The notes under the pieces are model-generated. The model was not told the origin of the DNA. It saw only the letters and a program-made list of their open reading frames with translations, and did not search any database. 64,000 bases of DNA from Ceratotherium simum simum (Eukaryota > Chordata > Mammalia > Perissodactyla > Rhinocerotidae): contig NW_004454207.1 of NCBI RefSeq assembly GCF_000283155.1, positions 12,863,910-12,927,909 on the forward strand, read 5' to 3'. Positions 44,346-55,995 of this stretch are shown here, piece by piece. How positions within the stretch are numbered: the first letter of the stretch is position 1; the number at the start of each line of letters is the position of its first letter. The position numbers were made by a program, and so were the translations under genes.

Positions 44346-45827
44346 GTTCACTTTTATTTTATTATTATCATTAGTATAACTTACCAGGATATTACAAGAG
44401 AACAGATGAGGATTATCTACCCCAGGCTGAGGTAGCCAGAGTGAATCTCCTCCCAGGCCAGAGGAGGTGGTGGCCTGGGCTGAGTCTCAAATGATGACTA
44501 GGAATTGGCAAGAGAGGAGGGCGATGGTATTCTCATTCTAGGCAGAGGAATGGGGTCTGTGGGTGAGAAACAGGGTGTTTGTAAGGAAGATTTTTAAGTG
44601 ATTTGTATTTTTTGAATCACAATTGCTTCCATGTTTGAAAAATCGGTGTACACATATATGGAAGTCACAATGTTTTTGTCCAGTCCACAGAAAATGACTG
44701 GAGTGCAAGGAGGTCCAAGAACCTCTTGTGATGGGTCCAAGTCTCCCCAGGGTCTGTAGTCCACAGTTTGGAAATCATTGCTGGAGTGTCTGTATCCTGG
44801 ACCCAGGCCCTGCTTTCCTTCAACAGTGCTATCCAGATGGAGAGCCACTGAAGGTTTTCAAGCGGGGGAACCGTGGTGGAAATGATCATTCAGCACCTAT
44901 TTCAACCTCCTTTCAGTGTGCCGTTATGTATAGCAGTCTATATACAAATCGAAAAACTACGTTTTCCAGACTCCCTGGCAGCTGTGTAATTTCAGTTCCG
45001 CCAATCAGATGCGGTCACGTAAGACAAATTCAGAACTCCATCAAGTGGGGAAAGAGGCATGGTAGGAAGCTTCTGTTTTGCGGGTGCAGCTTAGAACAGG
45101 TCTGGTGTGTCTCTGAAGCCAATAGTTCCAGCAGTGGCTTCCTGAATCCCCAGATTACATCTGAGGTTGGTGGCTCTGGAGCCAGCTATCGAGAGGGCAA
45201 CTTGCCAATTTGCTCACACAACACTTCCTGAGGGTGGTGGTCTGCCGTCAGGAGAACCGAGTTAGCATATGTCTGGTGTCTGCTGTGTCTGGAGCCAGAC
45301 CCTGCTTTCTGTCCACCTCTAGCCAGTGCAGGGTCAACCCCACTCTCCATGTCTCCTTTCCCCCGCCTGTGGCCCTTCATTAGAGTCACCTGGTCTCTGC
45401 CACAGGTTTGGGAAGGGAATTGTGGCACTGGGGTCTTGGATACTTTCCTCCCAGAAGATACCTGGGCTTCTTATGCAAATTTCCCCCCACATACTTGTGC
45501 AAATCTGACCATTCCCTTGCCTTTAAGTTTTTTGTTTGTTTGTTTAACCTAAAAACAAAAAAAACAAAAAGGAAATTTGCCTCCCCAGATACCTTGCCAC
45601 AGAGTGATGCCACTGTGTGGAAGAGGAGGGGTGTCGCCTTGTGGAGGGGAGATGCTGGCACAGCAGGCCAAATGATCTAGGTAAACTAACTGAAATGGAG
45701 AGGCAGGGATTGCCAGGTCATTTATAAAGGAAGCAAGTTGAGGCAGGAGTAAGGAGTTGTCCTCTGAAGTGGAAAGAGTAATCTTTCAGGATCTTGAACC
45801 AAGCACTTAAAAACACATGAGATAAAG
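44346..45827. other. mostly unique; repeat-like scrap near 44950-45050
   Basis: The part from about 44960 (gttttccagactccctggca, then ccaatcagatgcggtcacgt) resembles a common old repeat that I cannot name. A 167-codon plus frame (44728-45231) runs through it without any recognisable domain. Confidence 0.35.
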
Positions 45828-45838
45828 AGTAAACTGTA

Positions 45839-46099
45839 CGAGGCCAGCCCGGTGGTGCAGCAGTTAAGTTCAAACATTCCACTTCGGTGGCCCGGGAATC
45901 GCGAGTTCGGATCCTGGACGCAGACCTACTCACTGCTCATCAAGCCATGCTGAGGCGGCGTCCCACATAGAAGAGCTACAACTCTACAACTATGACATAC
46001 AACTATGTACTGGGGCTTTGGGGAGAAAAAAGAGGAATATTGGCAACAGATGTTAGTGCAGGGCCAATCTTCCTCAACAACAACAACAACAAAAAAAAC
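45839..46099 (+). mobile_element. ERE SINE (composite tail)
   Basis: gccagcccggtggtgcagca head, a cgagttcggatcctgg B-box region, the caactatgtactggggcttt module followed by a gatgttagtgcagggccaat module, then (CAA)n. The TSD agtaaactgta is at 45828-45838 and 46100-46110. Having both tail modules in one copy is unusual among the copies here, and is shared only with 28047-28338. Confidence 0.93.
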
Positions 46100-46110
46100 A
46101 GTAAACTGTA

Positions 46111-47439
46111 GCACTGACCTGGGGTGGGGTGGCCTATGACAGGCCCAGGGGAGTTTCCACCAGTCTTAGACAGAGTTCCCATGTGCATTATGTGGGCTGT
46201 CCTCTGCATTCAGACACCTAGCGTGGGACACCAAGCAGGAGCTGACATCCAGCCCATGCCCCACTTGCCAAGCTGTGGGCCCCAGTGCAGGGCTGCATGC
46301 TCCTGGAGGAAGGGGTGGGCGCTTTTTAAGGTGTTGTAGGGGCAGTCTTAGTTCTAGGTGATGGGACAGAGAAGAGAGGCCCAGAAGCAGCCGACGTCAA
46401 AGCCTTCTGCCTGGAAGGCTGTTCCCTCCCCTCCCCTCCAAGGCACAGAGAGCACTGATGTGTGCAGAGCTGTCCCCCCAGCCCTCTCGCAGCTCTGCAT
46501 GAGACAGCAGAGCGGGCAAGGTGGCATTGACTTTGTTATTGTTTCCTCTGCCAAGTGTTTTCATGCCGTAAACTGCACGTTACAAACTCTGCAATCATTC
46601 TTTGGACTTTGAAAATTGCTTAAGAAAGACTGCTTCACCTTGAGAGCCGGTGTGGGGAGGGAGGCGGCGGGGAGAAGAGGAGGAGACAAAGTCCTCTTGG
46701 AACGCAAACTGCCAGTTTCCCTTCTAGAGTGACTAACCGCATTTGGTCATTTGTTCCTTGTCTGGAACATGTTCAACAAGTATAAAACTGGATCAGGTTG
46801 TTTGGGGGAAATGCTTTGAAGGTGCCAGGCCTTCTGCTGTAATAGCAGTGCAGGACGTGTTTTCTGCTGTCTGGAACCAGGTTCACCAAAACCAGACAAC
46901 AGGTCAGACCAGAACAAGCTGCTTGGACAGCAAGGCCCCAGCCTGCTGTTAACCAGGCACAACCTCCAGGAAGAGGGGCAGTGCGGGCAGAGAAGAAGGA
47001 TGTGTCAGCAACAGCGTGGGCATAGCTCCTGTGCACATGGTGGCAAGAAAGCAGAAAGTGCACACGAGAGAGTGTGGTAGGTAGAAGGTCAGCTTTGAGG
47101 AGTTTCAACCATAAATGTAAATCACTAAAACCACTTTTAAAAAAGCACCAAAGCAAACTAAAATGCTGTGCGCCAGCCTGTTTACTCCGTCTGTAGCAAA
47201 CGCTCTGCTCTCCCACTCCCAGTCCTCAGCACTTACCGTTTTCCTGGGCACTGGGCCAACTTCCAACAGTCAGCGATGGCTGCTCTGCCCTGAGACTCTC
47301 TCTGGACACCAGGGCAGCCCTCAAACTGTGCCCTCGATTCTCAGGTGGGGTGACTCGGACACGTGTGTTCTCTGCGGTCATCCAGGGTTTGCCAGCACGG
47401 TTATGCTCCAGTGGCCCACAATGGCAACTTGTTTGGCAA
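46111..47439. other. unique sequence; candidate conserved block 46490-46800
   Basis: No repeat is recognised. 46490-46800 contains adjacent SOX-like cores (ctttgtt and attgttt at about 46531-46544). A 147-codon minus frame (46773-47216) has no recognised domain. Confidence 0.35.
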
Positions 47440-47575
47440 CACACCCTTAAGTGGCTTCCTTCCCTTGTCTAGCTTCCCCACTGCCCTACTGGTGTTTCCT
47501 GAAATCTCCCAGATCAGCTACTTGCACTGGAATCCTTAGATCAGCGCCTACTTCTGGGGGAACCCAAACTAAGAC
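47440..47575 (+). repeat. unnamed LTR-like family, copy 4
   Basis: cttctgggggaacccaaact at 47551-47570 matches copy 3 (one base different in 20), preceded by similar ccctactggtgtttcctgaa text. Confidence 0.6.
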
Positions 47576-48355
47576 ATCCTCCCATCTTTATCCATTTAAA
47601 TAAAATTTGCTCTCTTCCCTTGTTTAACAGGTTTAACTTTCCTCTAAACTGTTCCTTCTCAAATTCAGCACCAGGTTGGTGGGGCTCCTCCAACCAAACA
47701 ATGCGTTTGATACAAGGTATATCCAAGGTTTAAAAATCCTTTTGTGATTCTAAGGAATTTTCCCAATTCTTTGGTAGACTGCTGTTTGTTGTAGTAGGGA
47801 TCTGTTCTGGTATCTGAATCATAGATAGGCTTTCGCTTGGCAAATGTATTCTCTGATAGATTATAAGAGTAGGGTCATGTTTTAAATATATTAGGGGAAT
47901 TTAGAACTCAAACTAATTCTCTTGTGAATCCTTTCATAAAACAAGCCCAAATTTATGAATTTTCATGTATTTTGTTTCCTTAAAGTGAACTATACCTTGA
48001 TTTGAATGGGACTTCACCTACAGTGTCCTCCCCTTATGCTGCTATTTCTACTAGTGCGATTTAGCCTATTACCAAGGACGTAATACAGAACTATCTGAAA
48101 TACAATACTGATGGTACAGAGCCTACAGGAAACTAGTTTTGCTCCCCAACATCACCGTAGGACTACCATAATATTTCTTTTTCTATCATTAATTTGTTGA
48201 GGGGTGCTGGATAAATCACTGACTCAGCACTCTTCAGTTTTTCCAGCATATTGATACATAAATTAATATTTGAAGTTATATGAACTAAAGAAAGAATGAG
48301 ACTGTATTCCTTTCTTAGAAATAAAATATTAGGGCTTATTTCAGTATAAAAGCAA
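47576..48355. other. unique sequence, nothing recognised
   Basis: No repeat or exon is recognised. Confidence 0.4.
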
Positions 48356-48359
48356 TGTA

Positions 48360-48700
48360 TGTACATAGAAAACTAGAAGAATTCAGAAAAGTAGAAGAAA
48401 GAAAAGAAAAGCATCTATATTTTTACTACATAAAGAAACTTAGCCTTACATTTTAGTTTATTTTCTTCCAATCTTTCTATGTACAAATTTTGTGTTTTCA
48501 TTACCATCATGGGATAAGCACATTCTTTGTTACTATCTCTTGTTGGCAATCAGACATCATCTTAATACAACATGAAATTCCAATGAGTAGATACTCCATA
48601 GTTTACTTATCCAGTTCCCTATGTTCAGAAACTTTCTCCCTATTTTTGCTATTATAAATAATGTCCAGCAGGATTTAGTTTGTGTTACAGTGTGTCTCCC
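48360..48700 (-). repeat. old LINE-like remnant
   Basis: The run from gaagaattcagaaaagtaga through atcatgggataagcacattc to ttgctattataaataatg matches the order of a common L1M-like 3' region seen in reverse. Family uncertain. Confidence 0.4.
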
Positions 48701-48779
48701 CACTGTTTTTTCCCAACGATTGTTAATCCTCATTCATGATGGGTCGATCCCACGCTTCATAGATAGTGGCTTTCTATAC

Positions 48780-49400
48780 TTTTCTTCCACCCTTATTGAG
48801 TGCCTGCTCTGTGCTTGGCATCCAGAAGGGGAACACAGACCTGTAATCCATAAACAGCAGCAATACAGTAAGAGAGTTCTACACAGGGTCTGAGAGCTCT
48901 ACACAGGGTATTAGCAAAGCACAGAGGTGTAAGTTCCTAACTCTAACTAGGGGAAGGTTTTAGAAGCATGAGTAAGACATTTCCAGACAGATAGCATAGA
49001 TAAAGAAAATAAGAAAATAAATCAGAGTAATATGATAGCAATGGGAGGAAGGCAGCAACAGTAGACAGGGTGAATAGGGGAGGCCTCTCTGAAGAGGTGA
49101 CATCTGAACTTAGACCTGAATGACAAGAAGTTTCCAGCTATTCAAGGACTGGTGGAAGAGTGTTTAAGGCAAAGGAACAGCAAGCACCAAGGAGACTTGC
49201 ATGATCTTGGTTAGTTCAAGGAAGAGCATGATGGGAATGACGTGAGTGAAAGGGAGAGTAGTAGAGTTGACAGCAGGGAATGGGAGAGGAAACTAAAGTG
49301 AGTCAAATGAAAGGGCTGCAGGGCGGCTTTGAGAACTCAGCTGGTATTGGAGAACATAAATCAGGAGTGGTACCAATGCACAACGTTGCATGACTTTTTC
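48780..49400. repeat. ancient unnamed repeat
   Basis: ctgctctgtgcttggcatcc, then ggcctctctgaagaggtgac and atctgaacttagacctgaat resemble the same kind of old repeat as 59090-60400. Confidence 0.4.
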
Positions 49401-49850
49401 AACACTTCTTAGTAGCAGTAGAAATAGAGAAGGCAGATGGTTGGATTGATATACGGTTGGAGGTTGCAGAACAAGTGTAGTAAAAAGACAGCGGGGTAAA
49501 GGAATGGAATATACCAGGGGTGGCGAGTTTGTGGTGTTGTACTCTAAGGGCTAAGCTGGATAAGAAAAGAGTGGAAGATGGGAAGGTTGGGAAGAGATGG
49601 GTGTGACAAATAGGGAGAAAACAGAGGGCTGAGGGATTGGAGGTCTTAAAGGATTTACAGAACCTATGTGATAGAAACAAAGTAGAGAGAAAGCTAGAAA
49701 GACAAAGAGTTTTACTCAGAGTCAAATACTGGGGTATAAGAAAGCAGAGTTCAAACAGCTTTGGGTGATGTCAAGGTCCAGTGCTGAGGTAAAATGGAGG
49801 TGATGGTTGAAGAGGTGATCAGGGAAGTGTGGTGTAAGATAGTGTATTAG
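49401..49850. other. purine-rich sequence, probably a continuation of the ancient repeat
   Basis: Strongly purine-biased on the + strand, which creates an open 108-codon minus-strand frame (49399-49725) of low-complexity composition. It is not a gene. Confidence 0.35.
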
Positions 49851-50685
49851 GACTTCATCAAATTAAATACTTTTGTGCTTCAAAGGACACCATCAAGAAA
49901 GTGAAAAGAACCTACAGAATGGCACAAAATATTTGCAAATTACTTATGTGATAAGGGACTTGTATCTAAAATATATAAAGAACTCTTACAACTCAATGAT
50001 AAAAAGATAACTAACCCAACTAAAAACAGGCAAAGAATCTGAATAGATGTTTCTCCAAAGATGATATACAAATGGCCAATAAGCACATGAAAAGAAGCTC
50101 AGCATCATTAGCCATCAAGGAAATGCAAACCCAAACCACAATGAGATGCCATTTCACACCCACTAGAATGGCTATAATCAAATAATCAGATAATAAGTGT
50201 TGGCAAGGGTAAGGAGAAATTTGCAACTCTCATACACTGCTGCTGGGAATGTAAAATGGTGCAGCTGCTTTAGGAAATAGTTTGACAGTTCCTTAAAATG
50301 TTAAAACTAAAGTAACCATATGACCCAGCAATTTCGCTCCTAGGTATATACCCAAGAGAAATGAAAGCATATATTGACACAAAAACTTGTACACAAATAT
50401 TTATAGCAGCATTCAATAGCCCAAAGTGGAGACAACCCAAATATCCATCACTTGACAAATGAATAAGCAAAATGTGGTGTATCCATACAATACTACAACG
50501 TGGATGACCCTTGAAAACTTTATTCTAGGTGAATGAAGACAGTCACAAAATACCACATATTATATGATATATGATTCTATTTGTATAGAATGTCCAGAAT
50601 AGGCAAATCTATAGAGGCACAAAGTAGAGTAGTGGTTGCTGAAAGTAGACTAGGGGTTGGAGGTAATGGGGAGTGGCCAGGATTC
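49851..50685 (+). mobile_element. L1 (L1ME/L1MB-like) 3' fragment, no 3' end
   Basis: tacttttgtgcttcaaagga, ataagggacttgtatctaaa, acccagcaatttcgctccta and tctatagaggcacaaagtag parallel the L1 at 39400-41265. It ends about 50685, before the 3' UTR, and abuts a pentanucleotide repeat. ORF2 is fully degenerate. Confidence 0.88.
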
Positions 50686-50693
50686 TTTTAATG

Positions 50694-50757
50694 ACATAGA
50701 ACAGAACAGAACAATAGAATAGAATAGAATGGAACCGAATTGAATCAAATTGAATAG
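50694..50757. repeat. (GAATA/GAACA)n pentanucleotide repeat
   Basis: Tandem gaaca, gaata and degenerate gaatc/gaatt units. A second, similar tract is at 51196-51233. Confidence 0.85.
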
Positions 50758-50990
50758 ATCTTTACATCTCAGCTCAGGTGCCATTTCCTCAGGAAGTCTT
50801 CCCTAACTAGGTCAAATCCCCCTCTCTGGGAACCTGTCCCTCATAGCACTAAGAACAGCTGAAAGTTTGTATTTGTTTGTGTGATGATTGGATGGATGTT
50901 GGGATCCCAGGATGTGGATACAAATCCATTGCCATCTCCAGCACCTAGTGCAGTGCCTGGCACATAGTAGGTGATTTGTAGATATCTGTT
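50758..50990 (+). repeat. L2 LINE 3' end
   Basis: tctcagctcaggtgccattt, cctcaggaagtcttccctaa, then gcagtgcctggcacatagta and tagatatctgttgaa. A well-preserved L2 terminus. Confidence 0.9.
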
Positions 50991-51006
50991 GAAGGAAGGA
51001 AGGAAG
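50991..51006. repeat. (GGAA)n
   Basis: Four gaag units growing from the L2 tail. Confidence 0.85.
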
Positions 51007-51195
51007 CTGGTAAACCGGGAGCTGAAGTTCTAGATGAAAAGAACAGAGTAACCTAGAGGGAAATGAATAAAATAAGGGGATGTAGATGAGGTCTCTAAAA
51101 CAAAGGTCTCTAAGACAGTGTTCTCAAACTGGGGGTCACAATACATTAGTAAGTTTGTGAAAATGATATACTAAATTGTAGCCAGCATTTTTTAA

Positions 51196-51233
51196 ATGAA
51201 ATGAAATGAATAGAACAGAATAGAATAGAAAAC
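51196..51233. repeat. (GAAAT/GAATA)n pentanucleotide repeat
   Basis: Tandem gaaat followed by gaata/gaaca units, the second such tract within 500 bp. Confidence 0.8.
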
Positions 51234-51518
51234 CCAAGAGCGTATTGCACATACCAAGTAAAAATTTTCATGAAACTTTTGTTTCAATTTTATACACATA
51301 TGTGTATATGGGCATTACGTCAAGATTTTCCTGTGAGTTTCGATAAAAAAATTTGAGAGACACTCCTGTACCATACCCTCTGGTTCAAACATTTGTGACT
51401 GGAATTCTTTTCTGAAGCATTGATCATTCTAGTGGATTGAGAATCACAGACTGTGAATATAAGACCTTTGATAGTTTGTACGTGTAATAGCATAGCATTT
51501 TAAACAAAGTCATTTTTT

Positions 51519-51630
51519 AAGTACAAATTAAACATTAATTTAATTTCTCAAGTATAAATTGAACATTAATGGAATTTCTTAAGTACAAATAAACATTAAT
51601 TTGATTTCTTAAGAACAAATTAAACAATGG
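51519..51630. repeat. 31-bp minisatellite, about 3.6 copies
   Basis: Units 51519-51549, 51550-51580, 51581-51610 (30 bp) and a partial 51611-51630 each begin aag(t/a)a(c/t)aaat and contain aacattaat followed by atttct(t/c). AT-rich. It is a local tandem duplication, not a known transposon. Confidence 0.9.
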
Positions 51631-51865
51631 TTGCAATCTATACTAAAATATTTTTCAGGCTCTACAATATATCAACAATTATTATTATTTCTAATCATTT
51701 ATGATTAAGAAACCCAAGAAGTCCATGTTTAGTTATGTGGCAAAATGCATGTCCTTAATTTAATTTCTTTTACAACGAGTTATTTCAAAACAGTTTAATT
51801 CTAAGATTTCTTTCAGTGTGTGCAACACATCAAATGTACTTAAAAATTCACTCATTTGGGAAGTG
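51631..51865. other. AT-rich unique sequence
   Basis: Nothing recognised. Confidence 0.4.
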
Positions 51866-52150
51866 TGTGTGGTGGGAAGCACAGGGGCTCTGGAGCCAGT
51901 CAGGTCTGCAAAGAATCCTGGCTTTGTCACTTACTAGCTGTTTGACATTTGACAAATTGATATAGTATTGGGGTTTTGGCTTCCTTGTCTGGTAAAGCAG
52001 AGAATATAATATTAGGTGGAACCTTATGAAATTGCCATTTTCAGAAGTCAAATTATGGTCACTTAATGATTACCTTACAGAGTGGTTGTGAGGATCAAAC
52101 AAGATAATATTTGTTTAATACCTGGCATAATGCTTATTAAATGTTTGTAT
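51866..52150 (+). repeat. MIR SINE interrupted by a MITE copy
   Basis: ggctctggagccagtcaggt, tcacttactagctgtttgac, then gtggttgtgaggatcaaaca and acctggcataatgcttatta form one MIR. Positions 52010-52065 inside do not belong to MIR. Confidence 0.85.
52010..52065. mobile_element. half copy of the palindromic MITE of 7199-7281
   Basis: 52010-52035 matches the 26-nt arm at 7199-7224 at 24 positions. The next bases (cattttcagaagtcaaat) match the reverse complement of that copy's centre, so orientation is opposite. The second arm is absent. Confidence 0.75.
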
Positions 52151-53282
52151 TCCCTTTGATAAAGGTGAAACATATTAGTGTCAATGTTTAATTATCTCTC
52201 TTAAATTGGCAGCACATACATTGGTCCATTACACATTATATACTTATTTAATTTGTATCTTGCTTTGTTCCAGAAAGAATTTAAGGAGACTATTTTGCAC
52301 ATAGTTGGTACAAAATAAATATTTGGATACCAGTGAATTAAGATTTATGTTTAGTTTTGGCTCCTTGGTAATTTATGAGCCATCATTTGGTACCTTGCTA
52401 GAATTTGATGAAACACTAAAGAGCCCAATGTGGACTGATATTTTCCAAAAAAGTTTGTAACAAAGTCTTCTTTTGTACTTCTACAACAGGTTATTTTTTC
52501 CTAGGAGTCAGCCGCATGCAGTGGTGTCTGGTGGATGTTTAACAATCTGCTCTCTGGAAGTGAGGATGTGTGGGTGGGAGTGGACCTGATTTGGAGCGCT
52601 TGCCAATTTCCATGGTGTAAATACTTCCATCACTGCTGATTTCAGGCTACCAACTTGATGTCACTGAATGCACAGTTGGGAAGAGATGAGTGCTGAACTC
52701 TTCTGAGCTAGAACCAGCTGGCTGCAGCGCACCACTGGCCCCAAGACACATGACACCCCACCTGAGGGCAGTGCTTTGTAGACTGGAACTGATAGCATTT
52801 GTAGGATACTTAATATATATTTATGCTGCTAATAAAGATTTTTCACAATTACTGAACATTTTTGAAAAACACAACTAAATAGAATAACTGCAAATATGGA
52901 ACAAAACAGTAATTACAATATTTATCCCTATCCTAGATCTGTATGACACCTTCTCATTAAATTGCTTTCTTGATGAGATAACCTGCAGGGTTTTCCTCTT
53001 CTTTTTTCCTTTTGTCAACCTATTATTTTAATGACTAAAATACTAAGTAAGTATTCCCAAGAAAGAAATACTATGTAATTTTATTTATTGACTTTCTTGA
53101 TGATCTTACTGACTCAGATCTTAAGAAACTCCTTTTTGGTGGGATTGTAAAATGAAAGATCAAATTTTTTAAAAATGTGAAGGAATGTGAATCACAAATG
53201 GGAGAATTGCTGAGGATATGGATCCTTTCATCAATGATGTGTCTTCAGAGTTTAAAAATGCTTCTGCAAATAAAAATTTTTA
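52151..53282. other. unique sequence, nothing certain
   Basis: The end of 52160-52335 (cacatagttggtacaaaata, then aatatttgg) might be an L2 tail. No exon is recognised. Confidence 0.35.
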
Positions 53283-53480
53283 TTCTAAATCAGGGATACT
53301 CAGTGGGAGATGGTATTGTTGCGGGGTGGATTTTAGATAGCGATGGTGGTATTTTTTTGGTTGTCACAATGATTGTGGGGCACTACTGACATTTGAAGAG
53401 TGGTGCCCAGTGATGCTAGAATTGGAAATTGTCCCTTGTTCCAAACGACCTTCAAATGTCCTGCTGAACCTTCTTGTAGG
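53283..53480 (+). repeat. hAT-like DNA transposon remnant
   Basis: tttttttggttgtcacaatg, then ggggcactactgacatttga matches the core of a common old hAT-type repeat. The ends are not clear and the name is uncertain. Confidence 0.45.
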
Positions 53481-54895
53481 TGAAAATAAGCACCTAATTT
53501 TCCAAGAATGCAAGCACAGTATAAATTGAAGGATGCTTGCATTTGGTTTTGCTTAGTACTTTCCAAGAGTTGTTCACCATGTTGGGAAATCATAGCAACA
53601 CAGGCAGTACTGGTTTTGTAATTTGAGTTGCCACTAGAGCACATCTGTGTCCGTCTGTGTCTCAAGCTGTCACTCACAATGATGCTATGATTAGTATAAG
53701 CATCTGGCTACCTTATTTTGTCTTCTAGTGTTGCCATGCCTGAGGGTTTACATTTTGAGGTGCATATTATTTTATTACAAATTCCTTTCCTTTTATTTCT
53801 CGTTTCTACTAGATCATTATGTTGGTTTTTTTACAATGAGGTGTAGGAGTATGTAGTATCACCTATGAATTTCTTTTCAGGTTAGTACAGGAGGACTACT
53901 AAATATATGCTATGAAAGGGATCATTGGGTCTGAGACCACTGATCTAAATAACTAATCCTTAGTGTAATATGACAATACGATTTCTGTTTCCAAGGCCCC
54001 AGCATATCTGCCTACCATCTGACATCAAATAGTGGTGTATCATATCCCCTTGGCTTCAAGACTGTAAAAAGATTGTTCAGCTCTGCCCCAGTCACTACCA
54101 TTTGTGGTCTAAAATAACAATATTATCCATTTTCCTGATCAGTGCTTACAGGTTTTTCATTTGTTCTTCAGAATATTTGGTGCCCTCTTGGAAAAGGACA
54201 TAATCAAAAAACCCAGTGGATCATATCTTTAAGGCAGCCATAAAATGAAGTAAACCTAAATTTCCCTGAGTTTAGAATTTTCCCCTGAGGAATATCGGAG
54301 CCAAGCATTAAGGAGCACATCTATTTCGTCTCATGCCATACATATTGGCAATAAACACCCTGGTAAGAAAATAAGCAGGTAGTGCTATGCACAAAGTAAC
54401 AAAAAACAAATATATACTTTGAGCTGGATTCAAATATGAACCTACAGATCATGTTGTCAACACAGTGAAGGAGAAAAAATGCATCATCAGTGAATAAACC
54501 TGTAATGAATATGCAGGGCTAACCTTTGGCAAGATTGCAAAGTAGCTTGTTTGTTTCCAGCACTTTCATCTTCTTTCTTGGGTGCCCTTTTCTCCATCAG
54601 CACCTCCCACAACCACAAGTCTAAGGCTCTCGGTCAGCGTGGAATTAGCAAGCGTTTTTGAACGACTTCTACTGTATGCCAGGCACCGTGGTAGGCACGA
54701 TCAAATCCTTTTCTGATTTGAAGGAATCTCCCTGTCAGAAGGAAAGGGATCTGATCAACTTTTTTTTTCTTACTAACTCTAGAATCTTTTTAAAGCAGAT
54801 GTGTTCTTTCTAGAGATCAAAATAGTGGTTATCTTAGACACGGGGGAGTGAATGGGAAGGGCCGTGAGGGCTTCTGGGGATCTGGTAATGTTGTA
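53481..54895. other. unique sequence, nothing recognised
   Basis: No repeat or exon is recognised apart from a possible old scrap (actgtatgccaggcaccgtg) near 54670. Confidence 0.4.
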
Positions 54896-55250
54896 TTTCT
54901 TTTTTAAAAAATTGTGATAAAAAATACATATCATAACATTTACCACCTTAACCGTTTCTAAGTGCACTGTTCAGTAGTGTTAAGTATATTCGCATTGTTG
55001 TGAAACAGATCTCCAGAACTTTTTTATCTTGCAAAACTGGAACTCTGTCCCCATTAAACAACAATTCCCCACTCCCCCTGCCCCCAACCCCTGGTAATTG
55101 CCATTCTACTTCCTATTTCTATGAATTTGCTACTTTGGATACCTCATATGAGTGAAATCATACAGTATTTATCCTTTTGTGACTGGCTTATTTCACTTAG
55201 CATAATGTCCTCAAGATTTATCCATATTGTAGCATGTGACAGGATTTCCT
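54896..55250 (-). mobile_element. L1 3'-end fragment
   Basis: tttaccaccttaaccgtttc, atctccagaacttttttatc, ctatttctatgaatttgcta and gcatgtgacaggatttcctt parallel the 3' UTR of the L1 at 26514-28761, again in reverse. Confidence 0.88.
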
Positions 55251-55789
55251 TCCTAATGTTGTATTTCTTGATCTGGCTGCTGGTTACCTAGGTATGTTCA
55301 CTTTGGGGAAATTCATCCAGCTGTGCACTTATTAATTGGACATACTTCTGTACATATGTTATACTTCCAAAGAAGAGTTTGCTTAAAAAAAGCAGATGGA
55401 GATAAAATTTTTAAGTCATTACTACCATTTCTACTAAGTATTAGAAGCTTGTTGTGTTAATGTTTCCCTGGGATGTTTTAGAAGTACCAGTTAGAGAAGG
55501 CAGTGCTTAACTCAAAGGAATACTTGCTGAGTGTAGATCTTCAGAAGAGATGGCTTCAGACAGGCCATCTTCAAATCTCACCGGATGCGGGACTCTGAGC
55601 CCCTTTATACAGAAGGCTGGTGCTGCCTATGACAATCCAAAATCACTAAAATTTAATACCCCCCAAATAAAAGCAGAAGGTGAAGAAAAAGACTGTCCTT
55701 AAAGAGGAGAATGAAATTGGCAGGAGAGCCCACTAAAATAAAATTTTAGGAGAAAGAACAAAACAAAGTTGGAAGAAGAGAATCATGTA
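55251..55789. other. unique sequence, nothing recognised
   Basis: No repeat or exon is recognised. Confidence 0.4.
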
Positions 55790-55995
55790 GAGTTGCCAGA
55801 TTTAGCAAAAAAAAAAAAAAAAAATCAGTCAATGCAGGGCACCCAGTGAAATTTGAATTTCAGATAATCAACAAATAAGTTAAAGTATAAGTATGTTCCA
55901 AATAGTGTATGAGACATACCTGCACTAAAAATATATTCGTTGTTATTCTGAAATTCAAATTTCACTGGGCGTCGTGTATTTTCCCTGGCAACCCT
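55790..55995. mobile_element. MER53-like hAT MITE, hairpin-forming
   Basis: gagttgccagatttagcaaa at the left and ttttccctggcaaccct at the right are inverted termini. Inner arms cagtgaaatttgaatttcag (55846-55865) and ctgaaattcaaatttcactg pair perfectly over 20 bp. MER53 is the reported source of the miR-1302 family, and this copy contains a related gagacatacctgcactaaa stretch. An A17 run (about 55808-55824) interrupts the left arm. Confidence 0.85.

Noticed and set aside
44728..45231. 167-codon plus-strand ORF
   Set aside because: No recognisable domain; crosses repeat-like sequence.
51519..51630. CRISPR-like array
   Set aside because: Units are directly adjacent without spacers and the genome is mammalian.
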